A stretch of 6,021 nucleotides of DNA, from the NCBI GenBank assembly GCA_903970575.1, contig CAJCJC010000139.1, forward strand, positions 1 to 6,021, read 5' to 3'. This DNA is from Alphaproteobacteria bacterium (GTDB lineage: Bacteria; Pseudomonadota; Alphaproteobacteria; BOG-932; Roseiterribacteraceae). Both the position numbers and the translations under genes were made by a program. Below the pieces are notes generated by a model. It was not told the DNA's origin and ran no database searches. It saw only the letters and a program-made list of their open reading frames with translations. Below, in pieces: positions 4,221 through 6,021 of the stretch (positions are counted from its first letter, which is position 1; the number at the start of each line of letters is the position of its first letter).

Positions 4221-6021
4221 TCATTGAGATGGCGCGGCCTCGGCGCGGGGTAGCGGGACGACGCGCTTGGCCAATTCCGAGCGACTGATCACAAAGTCCC
4301 GGATAGCCTCCACCTCGTCACGCGAGAGCACGTCATGAAAGGCAATCATCCCGGCGCTCTTGCGCTCGCCGTCTTCGACGACGGAAGCCCAAGCCGCCGC
4401 ATTTCCTAGGATATTGGAAAACCGCAGATCCGGGTGAATGAAATCGCTTTCCGCATCGACCCCGTGGCAAACGAAGCAATAGCGATTGAACAGATGACCA
4501 CCTTCAGCGATCGTCTTGTCGTCCGCCGGCTGCGGCGGCGCGGGCGGCAGCGGCTGCGGCGTATACGCGATTTTCGGCAGAACGCCCTGGGCGTTCTGCT
4601 TGAAGACAACCACGCGATTGGTATTGGGCAACAAGGCGGGATAAGGAATCGGGCCTTCGGTCAGCAGACTCGAGAATCCCCTGCCAACCGTGATCGCGAC
4701 ATATTGCTCGCCACCGGCGCTGTAGGAAATAGGCCCGGTGATCGCGACGTTTTGCAAGGGCGCCGACCAAACCCTCTCGCCCGTCATTGCATTATAGGCG
4801 GCGAAATTGCCGTCCGCACCGCCCTGAAACACCAGATCGCCGGCGGTGGCCAAAACGCCGCCGTCCGCCGCTTCGTGCGGAACGCGCCAGACCTGCTTTT
4901 GATGAACCGGGTCCCATGCCAGCAGTGAGGACGATTTCTTTTCCACCGGCAGAATAGGGTTGGATACCTCGCCTTTGCAGGCGGAACAAGCGCCGGTGTT
5001 CACGTACCCACGCTGGAATGTGTAGTCGGCCGGGTCATCGCCATAGGTCTGGGAGTTCACGGTCGAGCCAAGATAAACCAGGCCCGTGCGCGGGCTAAAA
5101 GCCATCGGATACCATCCGTGGCCGCCAAAGCTCCCCGGCTGCACCCGGACCAGTTTCCCGTCTGGATAGCGGGCCGCCGGATTTTCAACCGGCCGGCCAG
5201 TGGCGATATCGATGGCGCTGGCCCAGTTCGTGGGAACGTGCTTTTCCGCCGAGATCAGCTTTCCGGTCTCGCGGTCCAGGACATAGAAGAACCCATCCTT
5301 GGGCGCCTGCATCAGCACCTTTCGCGGCTTGCCGTCGATGGTGAGGTCGGCCAGCATCAACGGCATGGTCGCGTCGTAATCCCACATCTCGCCCGGCACG
5401 ACCTGATAATGCCAGACATACTGGCCGGTATCCGGCCTGAGCGCGACGATGGACGCGGTGAACAGATTATCGCCGCCGCCTGGCGAGCGGATGTGCTCGT
5501 TCCAGGGCGTGCCGTTGCCGGTTCCAAAATAGAGCAGGTCGATTTCGGGATCGTAGACGATGGATTCCCAAACGGTTCCGCCGCCGCCGAACTTCCACCA
5601 CTCGCCCGTCCAGGTTTTCGCGGCCATCCGCATGGCGTCGTTCTCGAAACCCTTCGCCGGGTCGCCGGGCACGGTATAGAAGCGCCAGATCTGCTTGCCG
5701 GTCTTGGCGTCATACGCCGAGATAAAGCCGCGAACGCCAATATCGCCGCCGGAATTGCCGATAATGACTTTCCCCTTCACCACACGCGGCGCGCCGTTGA
5801 TCACATATGGCCAGTCCCGGTCGACGGTCATGGTTTGCCAGACAGGCTTGCCGGTTCCGGCATCGAGGGCGATCAGCCGACCATCGAGCGCGCCGACATA
5901 AACCTTGCCGTTCCAATAGGCGACGCCGCGGTTGGCGGCTTTACAGCAATCCCCCGCCTCGACCTCGCGTGGGGGAGCCGGGTCATACCGCCAGATTTCT
6001 TTTCCGGTCGCCGCGTCAAGC
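4221..6021 (-). CDS. Quinohemoprotein alcohol dehydrogenase, PQQ plus haem c (5' end off the window)
   Basis: Periplasmic PQQ-dependent alcohol dehydrogenase of the methanol/ethanol family with a fused cytochrome c domain. It oxidises a primary or secondary alcohol and passes electrons from PQQH2 to its own haem. The frame is open to the right edge; 599 residues are visible (numbered from the first whole codon) and about 90 mature residues plus a signal peptide are missing. An ATG at 5831 lies inside the propeller and is not the start. Propeller motifs of the type DxxTGxxxW recur about seven times (e.g. LDAATGKEIW, YDAKTGKQIW). Active-site features: adjacent Cys25-Cys26 that form the ring disulfide over PQQ; Trp151 in GTVW, expected to stack under PQQ; Asn169 in GTGNGTPWN; catalytic Asp214 in WDYDAT. 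Asp93 in GGDIGVRG occupies the usual metal-binding Glu position. A proline-rich linker (about 488-502) leads to the cytochrome: CFVCH at 515-519 binds haem, with Met558 the likely sixth ligand. CSAC at 345-348 is an added cysteine pair. Confidence 0.95.
   Translation of the reverse strand, partial: LDAATGKEIWRYDPAPPREVEAGDCCKAANRGVAYWNGKVYVGALDGRLIALDAGTGKPVWQTMTVDRDWPYVINGAPRVVKGKVIIGNSGGDIGVRGFISAYDAKTGKQIWRFYTVPGDPAKGFENDAMRMAAKTWTGEWWKFGGGGTVWESIVYDPEIDLLYFGTGNGTPWNEHIRSPGGGDNLFTASIVALRPDTGQYVWHYQVVPGEMWDYDATMPLMLADLTIDGKPRKVLMQAPKDGFFYVLDRETGKLISAEKHVPTNWASAIDIATGRPVENPAARYPDGKLVRVQPGSFGGHGWYPMAFSPRTGLVYLGSTVNSQTYGDDPADYTFQRGYVNTGACSACKGEVSNPILPVEKKSSSLLAWDPVHQKQVWRVPHEAADGGVLATAGDLVFQGGADGNFAAYNAMTGERVWSAPLQNVAITGPISYSAGGEQYVAITVGRGFSSLLTEGPIPYPALLPNTNRVVVFKQNAQGVLPKIAYTPQPLPPAPPQPADDKTIAEGGHLFNRYCFVCHGVDAESDFIHPDLRFSNILGNAAAWASVVEDGERKSAGMIAFHDVLSRDEVEAIRDFVISRSELAKRVVPLPRAEAAPSQ
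4464..4478 (-). other. Haem c attachment motif CxxCH
   Basis: Encodes CFVCH, the covalent haem-binding motif of the fused cytochrome c domain, preceded by GGHLFNRY as in other quinohemoprotein dehydrogenases. The expected Met ligand lies 39 residues after the His, in SAGMIAFHD at 4347-4349. The domain therefore appears functional, so the enzyme should be soluble and able to reduce an external cytochrome, azurin-like protein or oxidase. Confidence 0.9.
5373..5381 (-). other. Asp-Tyr-Asp motif at the PQQ/metal site
   Basis: Encodes residues 214-216, DYD, within EMWDYDATMP. The first Asp is the catalytic base by its position 45 residues after the metal-ligand Asn, the same spacing I recall for Comamonas quinohemoprotein ethanol dehydrogenase. 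The second Asp is at the place where lanthanide-dependent PQQ dehydrogenases (XoxF, PedH) carry an extra Asp and calcium enzymes carry Ala, Ser or Thr. Metal use is inferred, not shown. Confidence 0.6.

Noticed and set aside
4434..4928. 164-codon plus-strand frame opposite the PQQ dehydrogenase
   Set aside because: It overlaps the CxxCH cytochrome domain and propeller coding sequence and is rich in Arg and Gly, as expected of a shadow frame.
4976..4987. CSAC as a second haem c site
   Set aside because: The motif is followed by Lys rather than His and lies in the propeller, so ordinary haem attachment is not supported.
4221..5831. The Met codon at 5831 as the start of the PQQ dehydrogenase
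   Set aside because: The same frame continues open to 6021 and encodes conserved family sequence (LDAATGKEIW, DCC, NRGVAYWNGKVYVGALDG), so the Met is internal and the gene is cut by the window edge.

Overview
The window is GC-rich (about 60% by eye), densely coding, and reads as an alphaproteobacterial catabolic gene cluster. The combination of paired GPH-type permeases, a SnoaL-like protein, an SDR and a PQQ quinohemoprotein dehydrogenase is common in Sphingomonadales, so a sphingomonad is my best guess. No rRNA or other taxonomic marker is present, so this is weak inference. I see no tRNA, CRISPR array, insertion sequence, integrase or phage gene.

Layout. (1) Positions 1-914 and 970-2286, both on the minus strand, are two paralogous major-facilitator permeases of the glycoside-pentoside-hexuronide (GPH, MFS_2) family. 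They are 55 nt apart and probably form one operon; the promoter-distal copy runs off the left edge. (2) Positions 2287-2426 form a 140-nt divergent intergenic region that must hold the promoters for the permeases (leftward) and the SDR (rightward). (3) Positions 2427-3182 (plus) encode a complete classical NAD-type short-chain dehydrogenase. (4) Positions 3186-4169 (minus) encode a two-domain SnoaL/NTF2-like protein behind a twin-arginine-type leader. It is an internal tandem duplication and converges on the SDR with only 3 nt between the stop codons. (5) Positions 4221-6021 (minus) encode a type I (soluble) quinohemoprotein alcohol dehydrogenase: a PQQ beta-propeller plus a C-terminal cytochrome c domain. 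Its 5' end lies beyond the right edge, and it sits 51 nt upstream of the SnoaL-like gene in the same direction.

How the genes may work together (inference): the PQQ enzyme would oxidise an alcohol in the periplasm and pass electrons through its own haem c. The SnoaL-like protein, apparently also exported and downstream in the same transcription unit, could act on the product or a related compound. The GPH permeases could import the substrate or product, and the SDR could carry out a cytoplasmic NAD-linked alcohol/ketone step. The substrate cannot be read from the sequence. The most notable details are an unusual metal site in the PQQ enzyme (Asp where Glu is usual, plus an Asp-Tyr-Asp motif of the kind linked to lanthanide use), an extra CxxC pair in the same protein, and the gap-free exported SnoaL duplication.
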